Positions 33,078-40,899 of a stretch of DNA of 64,000 bases are shown in pieces (position 1 is the first letter of the stretch; each line of letters begins with the position of its first letter). The position numbers and the translations under genes are program-made. The DNA comes from Sinanaerobacter chloroacetimidivorans (GTDB taxonomy: Bacteria > Bacillota > Clostridia > Peptostreptococcales > Anaerovoracaceae). The stretch lies in the NCBI RefSeq assembly GCF_018128545.1, contig NZ_JAGSND010000001.1, positions 234,153-298,152 of the forward strand. Reading direction: 5' to 3'. The notes below the pieces were generated by a model. The model ran no database searches. It saw nothing but the letters and a program-made list of their open reading frames with translations, and was not told the origin of the DNA.

Positions 33078-33093
33078 AGGAAAACCTTTTCCC
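33078..33093. promoter_or_regulatory. Candidate LacI-family operator, site 3
   Basis: AGGAAAACCTTTTCCC contains GGAAAANNTTTTCC with centre CC. It is 89 bases before the start of the sugar-binding protein gene and 11 bases upstream of a possible -35 box. Confidence 0.65.
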
Positions 33094-33104
33094 GAACTGA
33101 CCTA

Positions 33105-33134
33105 TTGATATCTATAGCTTTACATAGATATAAG
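33105..33134 (+). promoter_or_regulatory. Possible promoter of the sugar ABC operon
   Basis: TTGATA and TATAAG are 18 bases apart. The match is moderate; the nearby operator supports it. Confidence 0.5.
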
Positions 33135-33166
33135 TTATATTTTGAGGAGATAAAGGAGAAAATGAT

Positions 33167-34450
33167 ATGAAAAAATTGCTCGCTGTATTACTCTGTATCG
33201 CTCTTGTTCTTTCTTTATTCACAGCTTGCCAAGGCAAGAAGGAAGAAGGAAGTGACGGAGCTGTAACCATCAGACTAGCCACCTTCCAGGTTGGTGTGAA
33301 TGCATCTGCTCCTTGGTTTGCTTCTGTAATCGAAGCCTTCAATGAAGAATATGCAGGAAAAATCACTCTGGATATCGAAGAAATTCCTGGAGATCAAGCC
33401 TATGTTGACAAAATGAAAACTTATATCTCTATGAAAGATCTGCCGGATTTGGTATTTACAGGCGGATATAATCTGATGGACGATGCATTGGCCGCCAATG
33501 CTTTGGTGGATTTAACCCCTTACTTTGATGCGGATCAGGACTTTGCTTCCAGATTCTTTGAGGATGACATCGAGTACAATTCCAGAGACGGCAAAATCTA
33601 TGGAGTACCGGTGGAAAGACAGCCAATTACATATTTTTATAATAAACAACTCTTTGAGAAAGCCGGAATTACTGCTCCTGCAGCAACCTGGGATGAGTTT
33701 ATGAAGCAGCTGGAACAGTTAAAGGCGGCAGGTGTAACTCCTGTTTCCATGGATACTTTAGACTCTGCATGGCTTTCCTCATTATGGCTGAACAGCATGG
33801 TAGGAACCTTCTCCGATGAAAGCAATCAATGGACGAACCAATCCATGCCGAAGGATTATAATTCTGCCGATTTCATTAAGGCAACGGATTATGTACAAAA
33901 GATGCTTCTGAATTATACGACCAAGGATGCCCTTGGCGGTAAATATGAAAATGGTGCCAATAATTTCCTTAATGGAAATACCGCTATGATTGCAAATGGT
34001 CCTTGGATGATCGGTGATTTCTATGCCAAAGGCGGAGAAGAGTTTGTCAGCAACATCGGTACAGCCCTTTATCCGGAAGGCGGTATCTTCTCCGGATCCA
34101 TGCCTGGATATCTGATTGGATCCAAAGACAAAGAACATGCGGATGCTGCCGTAGAATTCCTGAAGTTCATAACCAGAGAAGATATGCAGTTGAAGGCCGT
34201 TGAAATGTACAGTGCTATCCCTGCCAATAAAAATGTTGAAATTTCTCAAACTGTAATTGATGCGAATCCATTGCTTGGCGAGATTGTGGAACTCCAGAAT
34301 CAGGCTGCCAAGGTTTATGGAAACTATCAGAGTTTATGGTATTCCAACGTTATATCTGAACTTGACAGACAATATCCGTTGCTTGCTGCAGGCAGCATTA
34401 CACCGGAACAGTTTGCTCAGGCATTAACGGATGCGGCAAATAAGAATTAA
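33167..34450 (+). CDS. Sugar ABC transporter substrate-binding lipoprotein (family 1)
   Basis: The 427-residue protein has a lipoprotein signal (LFTAC, Cys21) and a family-1 solute-binding pattern: DLPDLVFTGGYNLMDD, YGVPVERQPITYFYNKQLFEKAGI, GNTAMIANGPWMIGDF and ALYPEGGIFSGSMPGYLIG. It binds a sugar or oligosaccharide outside the membrane and delivers it to the two permeases downstream. No ATPase gene is present in the operon, so a shared MsmK-type ATPase elsewhere probably energises it. Two hairpins separate it from the permease genes. Confidence 0.87.
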   Translation: MKKLLAVLLCIALVLSLFTACQGKKEEGSDGAVTIRLATFQVGVNASAPWFASVIEAFNEEYAGKITLDIEEIPGDQAYVDKMKTYISMKDLPDLVFTGGYNLMDDALAANALVDLTPYFDADQDFASRFFEDDIEYNSRDGKIYGVPVERQPITYFYNKQLFEKAGITAPAATWDEFMKQLEQLKAAGVTPVSMDTLDSAWLSSLWLNSMVGTFSDESNQWTNQSMPKDYNSADFIKATDYVQKMLLNYTTKDALGGKYENGANNFLNGNTAMIANGPWMIGDFYAKGGEEFVSNIGTALYPEGGIFSGSMPGYLIGSKDKEHADAAVEFLKFITREDMQLKAVEMYSAIPANKNVEISQTVIDANPLLGEIVELQNQAAKVYGNYQSLWYSNVISELDRQYPLLAAGSITPEQFAQALTDAANKN

Positions 34451-34477
34451 TCAGCTTTTTCATTTTCCGTCCATAAT

Positions 34478-34550
34478 CCCAGACGTGAGCGGCTCTGGCC
34501 TGTCCCTTATCGAAAGGGCCGGCGGGGGACAGAGCCGCCCGGTTTCTGGG
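34478..34550 (+). other. Large GC-rich stem-loop after the binding-protein gene
   Basis: Three stacked helices can form: CCCAG with CTGGG, GCGGCTC (34489-34495) with GAGCCGC (34532-34538), and TGTCCC with GGGACA, with a small bulge. No T run follows, so it more likely protects the upstream mRNA than ends transcription. Confidence 0.6.
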
Positions 34551-34576
34551 TGACAGTTACTTTATTCTAATCGGAG

Positions 34577-34604
34577 GACCTGCCGCAGATCATGCGGGCA
34601 GGTC
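34577..34604 (+). other. Second stem-loop just upstream of the permease ribosome site
   Basis: GACCTGCCGCA pairs with TGCGGGCAGGTC, with one bulged G. It ends about ten bases before the GAGGTG ribosome site of the first permease gene and could limit its translation. Confidence 0.6.
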
Positions 34605-34622
34605 ATAAATTGAGGTGTCACA

Positions 34623-35492
34623 TTGAAGAAGAATAAAATCTGGCTCTACCTGTTTTCTGCACCATTGATTCTTTGCTTTGCGGTGTTTCTGCTGGTACCG
34701 GTAATGATTGTAATCGGAACTTCTTTCTTTGAATGGAAAGGGTTCTCCGGCAACATCACCTTTATTGGATTTGACAATTATATTGCGGCATTGAGCGATC
34801 CTGAGTTCATTGTCTCATTTCAACATACAATCATTTGGATATTGCTGCAGTCCACAATCCATGTGGTCATAGGAGTAAGCTTCGCCATTATCATTTCAAG
34901 AAAATTTAAAGGCTGGAAAGTACTTCGAACGGCTTTCGTCATTCCTAATATGATATCGGCCTCCGCTTTAGGATTTATATTTCTGATGGTATTCAACGGC
35001 CAAATCGGACTTCTGAACTCACTGCTGAAATTCCTTCATCTGGAGGAATGGGCACGAAACTGGTTCTTTGATCCCAACACAGCCTTTGTGTCTGTCACTT
35101 TAACCTGGCTGATATTTGCAGGATTGATTATGCTATTGGTTTTAACGGAAATCGGAACCATCCCGCATTCTCTTTATGAAGCGGCGGATTTGGATGGTGC
35201 CAGCCAGTGGCAAAAAGACCTGTACGTTACCATTCCGCAGCTTAGAAATGTCATCGGTACCTGTATGATTATTGCGGCGACATCAAAATTAAAAGAATTT
35301 GAACTGATTTATCTGACAACTAAAGGAGGCCCGGGAACGGAAACCATGAGTTTGCCGCTGTACCTGTATAATACCTCCATTGTGCAGAACAACTTCGGAT
35401 ATGCCAACATGATCGGTACCATACTGATCGGTTTAGGCCTGATATTAATCTATATCATAAGCAAAGTATTCAAAATCGCAGGCAATGAGTAG
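34623..35492 (+). CDS. Sugar ABC transporter permease, MalF/UgpA type
   Basis: The 289-residue protein has six membrane helices and the coupling loop SLYEAADLDGASQWQKDLYVTIPQLRNVI. The start is TTG, with GAGGTG 7 nt upstream. It pairs with the next gene, which begins 12 bases after its stop, to form the transport channel. Confidence 0.88.
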   Translation: MKKNKIWLYLFSAPLILCFAVFLLVPVMIVIGTSFFEWKGFSGNITFIGFDNYIAALSDPEFIVSFQHTIIWILLQSTIHVVIGVSFAIIISRKFKGWKVLRTAFVIPNMISASALGFIFLMVFNGQIGLLNSLLKFLHLEEWARNWFFDPNTAFVSVTLTWLIFAGLIMLLVLTEIGTIPHSLYEAADLDGASQWQKDLYVTIPQLRNVIGTCMIIAATSKLKEFELIYLTTKGGPGTETMSLPLYLYNTSIVQNNFGYANMIGTILIGLGLILIYIISKVFKIAGNE

Positions 35493-35504
35493 GGAGGAGA
35501 CAGT

Positions 35505-36314
35505 ATGAAAGTAAAAGGCTACACGTACGTAACCAGTATTGCATTAATTTCAGTGATTCCATTTTTATGGGTAATCATGCTGTCTTTAAAAGCAAACGGT
35601 GAGATCTTGAATAATCCTCTTTCCCTTCCTTCTGAAATCGTTTTGGAGGGTTACGGTAATGCATTGAAAATAGCTCCTCTGGGTCAATATTTGGTAAACA
35701 GTGTCATAATCGCTACTGTCAGTACTTTCCTGAATATTATCATTTCCAGTATGGCGGCTTACGCAACCACACGCTTTGAGTTCAAACTGAAAACACCCAT
35801 CGTTTTTATGATGAGCATTGCACTTCTTTTGCCGATAACCGCTTTGATTATGCCTGTATATTCCATCATCAGCTTTCTAGGATTATATGATACAAAGCTG
35901 GGGCTCATCCTGGTATATACGGCGCTGGATTTACCCATGTCCTTTTTTATCCTCAGAGCGTTTTTCCTGACGATACCGAAAGAACTGGAGGAAGCCGCAT
36001 TTATTGACGGTTCTACGTTCCTGCAGTGCTATCAGAGAGTGATTTTACCGCTGACCAGTCCTGGGATGATTACGGCAGGCATATTGCATTTCATTTTCTG
36101 TTGGAATGAATTTCTCTATGCCTTGACGCTTACGGCATCCCACAGCGCAAGAACCGTACCTTTGGCACTGAATTACTTTACATCACAGTTTGCCTTTGAT
36201 TATAACGCGATGTTCTCTGCGGTGGTGATCATCATCTTCCCAAGCATATTGATCTTTGTCATCTTCCAGGAAAAAATTATTGAAGGACTCACAGCAGGAG
36301 CGGTAAAAGGATAG
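35505..36314 (+). CDS. Sugar ABC transporter permease, MalG/UgpE type
   Basis: The 269-residue protein has six membrane helices and the coupling loop ELEEAAFIDGSTFLQCYQRVILPLTSPGMITAG, ending with FQEKIIEGLTAGAVKG, a typical C-terminus of MalG-type permeases. The ribosome site is AGGGAGGAG. The GH4 glycosidase gene follows nine bases later. Confidence 0.9.
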   Translation: MKVKGYTYVTSIALISVIPFLWVIMLSLKANGEILNNPLSLPSEIVLEGYGNALKIAPLGQYLVNSVIIATVSTFLNIIISSMAAYATTRFEFKLKTPIVFMMSIALLLPITALIMPVYSIISFLGLYDTKLGLILVYTALDLPMSFFILRAFFLTIPKELEEAAFIDGSTFLQCYQRVILPLTSPGMITAGILHFIFCWNEFLYALTLTASHSARTVPLALNYFTSQFAFDYNAMFSAVVIIIFPSILIFVIFQEKIIEGLTAGAVKG

Positions 36315-36323
36315 GAGTAGGAT

Positions 36324-37700
36324 ATGAAACTTTGTATATTAGGGGGAGGCGGCTCCCGTGCCATGATATTGGCTAAAAGCCTGCTGCAGCAAGCAAAAAG
36401 CTTAAGTATTTCAGAAATTGTATTTATGGACTGTCATCAGGAAGGATTGCGGATTTTTGGAGGAATGGCTCAAAAAGCAGCATCCTTGATAGATCCTGAC
36501 GTTCGGGTTTCCTGTACAACGGATCCAATAGAAGCTATTTCCAATGCTGACTATGTGATTACCACCGTCAGAGTGGGAGGAGATTCTTCCAGAGTTCAGA
36601 ATGAAAAAATAGCATTGAAGCACGGTGTACTGGGACAGGAGACAACCGGAGCCGGAGGGTTTGCCATGGCCGTATCCACCATTCCGGTACTTAGAGAATA
36701 CTGCAGTCTGATACGCCAATATGCAAAAAAAGAGGTTATGGTCTTTAACTTTTCCAATCCGTCAGGGTTGGTTACCCAGGCCATGAGAGATCTGGGGTAC
36801 GATTTTGTTTACGGAGTATGCGACGCTCCTTCCGGGTTTCTAAGACAGATTGCAAATGTAAGAAAAGGTCAGTCGGAAGATTATAAAATGGACGTCTTTG
36901 GATTAAATCACCTCAGCTATTTTACGTCCGTCAGGGAAAAAGGGGAGGATATTACAGCAGAACTGTTACGAGATCCTCTGCTCTATACGGAAACCGATAT
37001 GCGGTATTTCGAACCTGATCTTCCTCAAAAATGGGGCATGCTTTTCAATGAATACCTCTACTATTTTTATTACCGGGAACAAGCTGTTGCCAATATTCTC
37101 CGAAAGGGGAGCACCCGGGGTGAATCCATCATGGGTATCAATGAAAGAATGTTTGAAGAACTAAAGCAATGCAATGCAGAAAAAGATTTTGACCGAATGC
37201 TTGAAATCTACTCTAAATATAATCATGAACGGGAAATCAGTTATATGGCCACAGAATCTTCCGTCAAACGAAATGAATCGGCGGCGCCGCTGTTCGACCT
37301 GTACAGCAGGGAGGATGGGGGTTATGCCGGTATTGCACTGGCTTTTATCAAGGCAAAGATTGCAGGCAAAGAGTCGGAAATGGTTTTATCGGTGCCGAAT
37401 CAAGGCACTGTGGAATGGCTCAGAGATTCTGACGTTGTGGAAGTGACCTGCAGTATAGGCCCTTCCGGTGCAACCCCAAAAAAGGGAATGAAAGAACTTC
37501 CCGAAAGCGCTGTAGAACTGATCCGGACCATGAAGCTATATGAGAGAATGGCTGCCCGGAGCATACTGGAAAAAGACAGAAATCTGGCAATAGAGGCTCT
37601 CATGGTTCATCCGCTGATCAACTCATACTCTTTGGCGAAGGCGCTCATTACGGATTATTTGAACTTGAATGTCAACGGCTTTGACGATTGGAGGGCATAA
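36324..37700 (+). CDS. Glycoside hydrolase family 4 enzyme (NAD- and metal-dependent glycosidase)
   Basis: The 458-residue protein has a Rossmann start (MKLCILGGGGSRAMILAKSLL), the GH4 motifs FNFSNPSGLVTQAM and YGVCDAPSGF (metal-binding Cys near residue 172), and GLNHLSYF with the metal-binding His. GH4 enzymes cleave alpha- or beta-glycosides, often 6-phosphorylated, by an oxidation-elimination route using NAD+ and Mn2+. Here the sugar comes through an ABC system, so it should arrive unphosphorylated; either this member acts on free glycosides or the PfkB kinase that follows acts first. Its stop codon shares one base with the kinase start (TAATG). Confidence 0.85.
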   Translation: MKLCILGGGGSRAMILAKSLLQQAKSLSISEIVFMDCHQEGLRIFGGMAQKAASLIDPDVRVSCTTDPIEAISNADYVITTVRVGGDSSRVQNEKIALKHGVLGQETTGAGGFAMAVSTIPVLREYCSLIRQYAKKEVMVFNFSNPSGLVTQAMRDLGYDFVYGVCDAPSGFLRQIANVRKGQSEDYKMDVFGLNHLSYFTSVREKGEDITAELLRDPLLYTETDMRYFEPDLPQKWGMLFNEYLYYFYYREQAVANILRKGSTRGESIMGINERMFEELKQCNAEKDFDRMLEIYSKYNHEREISYMATESSVKRNESAAPLFDLYSREDGGYAGIALAFIKAKIAGKESEMVLSVPNQGTVEWLRDSDVVEVTCSIGPSGATPKKGMKELPESAVELIRTMKLYERMAARSILEKDRNLAIEALMVHPLINSYSLAKALITDYLNLNVNGFDDWRA

Positions 37701-38620
37701 TGGAAAATACAATTGTATCTATGGGGAAGATCTGTATCGATTTGATTTACAGTGAAGTAGAGCGGTTGCCAAAGCTTGGAGAAGAGATTTTTTCAAAGGG
37801 TTTTTCTATGGAACTTGGGGGAGGGCCTACTGCTACGATAACCACCCTTCATCGTCTGGGAGTACCGTCTAAGCTCGGTGTCTTTCTGGGAAAGGGCAGA
37901 TTCAGTCAGTTTGCACAGGAAAAGTTAAATGAATACGGTGTAAATTATGTGGATCTTTATCAAGGGGAAGAGCTGGAGCCTTTGATTATAACCAGTGTCA
38001 TATCAACTCCGGAAGACCGGAGCTTTGTTAGCTATCAGCCTCAAAACAACGATTTAAAGCATTTCTTTGCCTCTGAAAGTCAGGTCTATGAACTCTATAA
38101 GGGCTGCCGGATTGCTTATATCACTTTGGGTTATGATGATGTCTGGAAACGGTTGAAAAAGGAGGGTTCCATACTTGTAATGGATTCTTTCTGGCATGAT
38201 GATTTAAACTTTGACTGGTACAAGGATATTTTCCCTTACGTAGATTATTTCACCCCCAACGAACAGGAGGCTCCTAAAATAACAGGGGCCAAAACGCCGG
38301 AAGAGGCACTGGATATCCTTGCTGAGTATCTGCCTTCTCCTATTGTGAAGCTTAGCAGTAACGGCTGTATCATGAAGGAAAATGGTAAAACTCTTCATAT
38401 CAAAGCAGCAGATCAATTTGAAAAAATTGACTCAACAGGCGCCGGGGATGCATTTCTCGCAGGCTTCCTGTACGGTATTTATAAAGGGTATGATACAAAA
38501 GCATCCGTTGCACTTGGAAATATTACCGGAGGAAATTGCGTGAGCCAAATAGGATGTCTGACGGCACAGATCAATGAAGAGCAGCTGTTAGACTATTATA
38601 AAAAATATAATCAGGAATAA
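37700..38620 (+). CDS. PfkB-family carbohydrate kinase of the sugar operon
   Basis: The 306-residue protein has MELGGGPTATITTLHRLG near residue 36, YFTPNEQEAPKITG in the middle and the catalytic DSTGAGDAFLAGFLYG near residue 250. PfkB kinases phosphorylate hexoses, ketoses or nucleosides at a primary alcohol. The ATG at 37700 overlaps the GH4 stop by one base, with GGAGG 5 nt upstream. It is the last gene before a terminator, so it probably activates the monosaccharide released by the GH4 enzyme, or the intact glycoside before cleavage. Confidence 0.85.
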   Translation: MENTIVSMGKICIDLIYSEVERLPKLGEEIFSKGFSMELGGGPTATITTLHRLGVPSKLGVFLGKGRFSQFAQEKLNEYGVNYVDLYQGEELEPLIITSVISTPEDRSFVSYQPQNNDLKHFFASESQVYELYKGCRIAYITLGYDDVWKRLKKEGSILVMDSFWHDDLNFDWYKDIFPYVDYFTPNEQEAPKITGAKTPEEALDILAEYLPSPIVKLSSNGCIMKENGKTLHIKAADQFEKIDSTGAGDAFLAGFLYGIYKGYDTKASVALGNITGGNCVSQIGCLTAQINEEQLLDYYKKYNQE

Positions 38621-38657
38621 AATCCAACATCGTTTATTCTGCAATCAGAGTACCTTA

Positions 38658-38698
38658 GACCTTACCGGAGATCATAAAGCTCCTGGTAAGGTCTTTTC
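38658..38698 (+). terminator. Terminator of the LacI-controlled sugar operon
   Basis: GACCTTACCGGAG (38658-38670) pairs with CTCCTGGTAAGGTC (38680-38693), with one bulged T, followed by TTTTCTG. Confidence 0.85.
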
Positions 38699-38822
38699 TG
38701 TGATATAAACTATAGAATCGCTTTGTAATCTGGGAAACGGGGAAATCGTAGAATTTATTTCATATTCGCCTCCGGCAGAGGTATAATATGTTTAAAAAGA
38801 TAAAGAAATCCGGAGGTTTTAG

Positions 38823-39749
38823 ATGATAGATGTTTGTCTCCTTGGCTGCGGAGGAATGGTTCCTCTTCCTGACAGGAGTTTAACGGCACTGCTTTATAAA
38901 TATAACGGGAAAATGATCCTGATTGATTGCGGTGAGGGCACACAAGTTTCCATACGCCGTATGGGATGGGGTTTTAAAGCCATTGAAGCCATCTGCATCA
39001 CACACTACCATGGAGATCATATCGCCGGTTTGCCGGGATTATTGATGACCATGGGAAACAGCGGAAGAACGGAACCCGTTACGATTTTAGGGCCGCCTCC
39101 TCTAGCTGACGTCGTGAGAGCATTGACCATTATCGCTCCGGAATTACCGTTTCAGGTTATTTTAAAGGAGCTGCCGGTTGAGGCTGCTGCCTGCTGGAAA
39201 ATAGGAGAGATCATGATCAACAGCACCCCGGGAGAGCATCTGATTCCTTCTCTTGCTTACAATTTGCAAATAAACAGGGCAGGTAAATTTCTTGTTGAAA
39301 ATGCTATCGCCTATGAAATTCCTGTGAAATACTGGTCAAAGCTTCAAAGAGGTGAAACCATTGTCCATCAGGATAAAAAATATATACCGGAAATGGTTTT
39401 AGGAGAACCCAGGGAAGGGATTAAAATCACCTACATTACCGATACCAGACAGACTGATTCACTGATTCCTTTTGCCAAGGATTCGGACTTGCTGATCTGT
39501 GAGGGAATGTATGGTGATGATTCACTTATCGGGAAAGCAAGAGAACGAGGACACATGGTCTTTTCCGATGCAGCCAAATTAGCCAGGGAAAGCAACTCAA
39601 AAGAGCTGTGGCTGACTCATTATAGTCCCTCTTTAGGTCATCCGGAGGACTTTCTGGAAACAGCGGCAAAAATTTTTTCGAATACGAAATGCGGTGAAGA
39701 TAGGATGTGGAGACACATTTCATATCATTCGGAAAAAGAACTTTCATAA
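38823..39749 (+). CDS. rnz: Ribonuclease Z (tRNA 3' processing endonuclease)
   Basis: The 308-residue metallo-beta-lactamase-fold protein has LIDCGEGTQVSIRRMG and the zinc motif THYHGDHIAGLPG typical of RNase Z, followed by GEHLIPSLAYNLQI, ITYITDTRQT with a metal-binding Asp, and a late WLTHYSP. It cuts tRNA precursors after the discriminator base so that CCA can be added. GGAGGTTTTAG gives the ribosome site. It is single-copy in layout, with no operon partner evident. Confidence 0.9.
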   Translation: MIDVCLLGCGGMVPLPDRSLTALLYKYNGKMILIDCGEGTQVSIRRMGWGFKAIEAICITHYHGDHIAGLPGLLMTMGNSGRTEPVTILGPPPLADVVRALTIIAPELPFQVILKELPVEAAACWKIGEIMINSTPGEHLIPSLAYNLQINRAGKFLVENAIAYEIPVKYWSKLQRGETIVHQDKKYIPEMVLGEPREGIKITYITDTRQTDSLIPFAKDSDLLICEGMYGDDSLIGKARERGHMVFSDAAKLARESNSKELWLTHYSPSLGHPEDFLETAAKIFSNTKCGEDRMWRHISYHSEKELS

Positions 39750-39887
39750 TAGATAAAAAGACATTCATAATAAATAAAGGAATATAGAATCCTAAAAGAT
39801 GTAATCCTGTAATTATCTAATTATGAAATTATGTAAGTTTGTAAGTATTTATCCACGGATATTTGAATCGTGAGAGGAGAAGTTGCT

Positions 39888-40763
39888 TTGAAGAAGATTA
39901 TCGTGAGTTTACTGTCCCTTTTTCTTATCTGCAGTCTGTTATTAAGCTGCAGTGACAATACCATCCCCCCTGAGAGAGAACCTATAGTCGATGTTACCGC
40001 AAATTATGAAATCAATAAAGAAGGCGATACTGTGGAAAGCCGGTTTCTTCCTCCTAAAGGGTATGAAAGGCTGCCGGCGCCTGCCGACACAGTAACTGCT
40101 TTTCTTAGAGAATTGAAACTCAAGCCTGACGGAAGCAGGGTTCTGTTATATGACGGCAGCGAGAAAGGGAATCAATCAGCCCAGGCTGCAGTGCTTGACA
40201 TGGATATCGGCAGCAGAGACCTGCAGCAATGTGCAGATGCTATCATTCGTTTGCGCGCCGAATATTTCTATGCAAAAGGTGATTATGAATCCATTGGTTT
40301 TCATCTGACCAATGGATTTTATCTGCCCTACGGAAAATGGAAAGATGGATATCGTCTGGTTGTTCAGGGAAATGAGACCTATCTGAAGGAAAGTGCCGGG
40401 GCAGATGAGAGTTACGAAAACCTTCGGAGATATCTTGATATGGTTTTTGCCTATGCCGGTACGCTTTCGGTAGAAAAGGAAACTTTTCCAGTTGATAATA
40501 TCAATGATATTAAGCCGGGTGACCTGTTTATTGAAGGCGGGAGTCCGGGACATGGCGTAATGGTGATTGATATCGTCGGCAACCAGGAAGGAGATATCGC
40601 ATTTTTATTAGCTCAAAGTTATATGCCTGCACAAGAAATTCATGTTCTGAAAAATCCGTTGCATGAAGAGGATCCTTGGTATTACGTTTCTGAACTAACC
40701 TATCCATTTAAAACGCCGCAATGGACTTTTGAAGAGGGCAGCTTAAGAACCTACCCTAATTGA
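39888..40763 (+). CDS. DUF4846-family lipoprotein
   Basis: The 291-residue protein has a lipoprotein signal (LLLSC, Cys21) and the conserved blocks of the DUF4846 family: GYERLPAPADTVTAFLRELKLKPDGS, AAVLDMDIGSRDLQQCADAIIRLRAEYFYA, YLDMVFAYAGTLSVEKE, DLFIEGGSPGHGVMVIDI and LAQSYMPAQEIHVLKNP. The last two blocks recall NlpC/P60-like folds with a Gly-His pair, but I see no clear catalytic Cys. The function is unknown. I chose the TTG at 39888, 8 nt after GAGGAG, because it puts Lys-Lys directly before the hydrophobic signal; a GTG at 39870 lies upstream of that ribosome site. Confidence 0.72.
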   Translation: MKKIIVSLLSLFLICSLLLSCSDNTIPPEREPIVDVTANYEINKEGDTVESRFLPPKGYERLPAPADTVTAFLRELKLKPDGSRVLLYDGSEKGNQSAQAAVLDMDIGSRDLQQCADAIIRLRAEYFYAKGDYESIGFHLTNGFYLPYGKWKDGYRLVVQGNETYLKESAGADESYENLRRYLDMVFAYAGTLSVEKETFPVDNINDIKPGDLFIEGGSPGHGVMVIDIVGNQEGDIAFLLAQSYMPAQEIHVLKNPLHEEDPWYYVSELTYPFKTPQWTFEEGSLRTYPN

Positions 40764-40765
40764 AT

Positions 40766-40861
40766 ACTGACATTCAGATGAATACGATAAGAGAAAATAA
40801 AGGAGCATCTGGAAATTAGATCAACAGCTGTTTCATCTAATTTTCAAATGCCCATGTCAGT
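40766..40861. terminator. Nested stem-loops between convergent lipoprotein genes
   Basis: An outer helix (ACTGACAT, 40766-40773, with ATGTCAGT, 40854-40861) encloses an inner 16-position helix (40806-40821 with 40835-40850, two G-U pairs). It most likely ends transcription from either side, although no long T run is present. Confidence 0.5.
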
Positions 40862-40899
40862 TATCAGGATAACTTAATATGTTAGGATGGATTTAGTAT

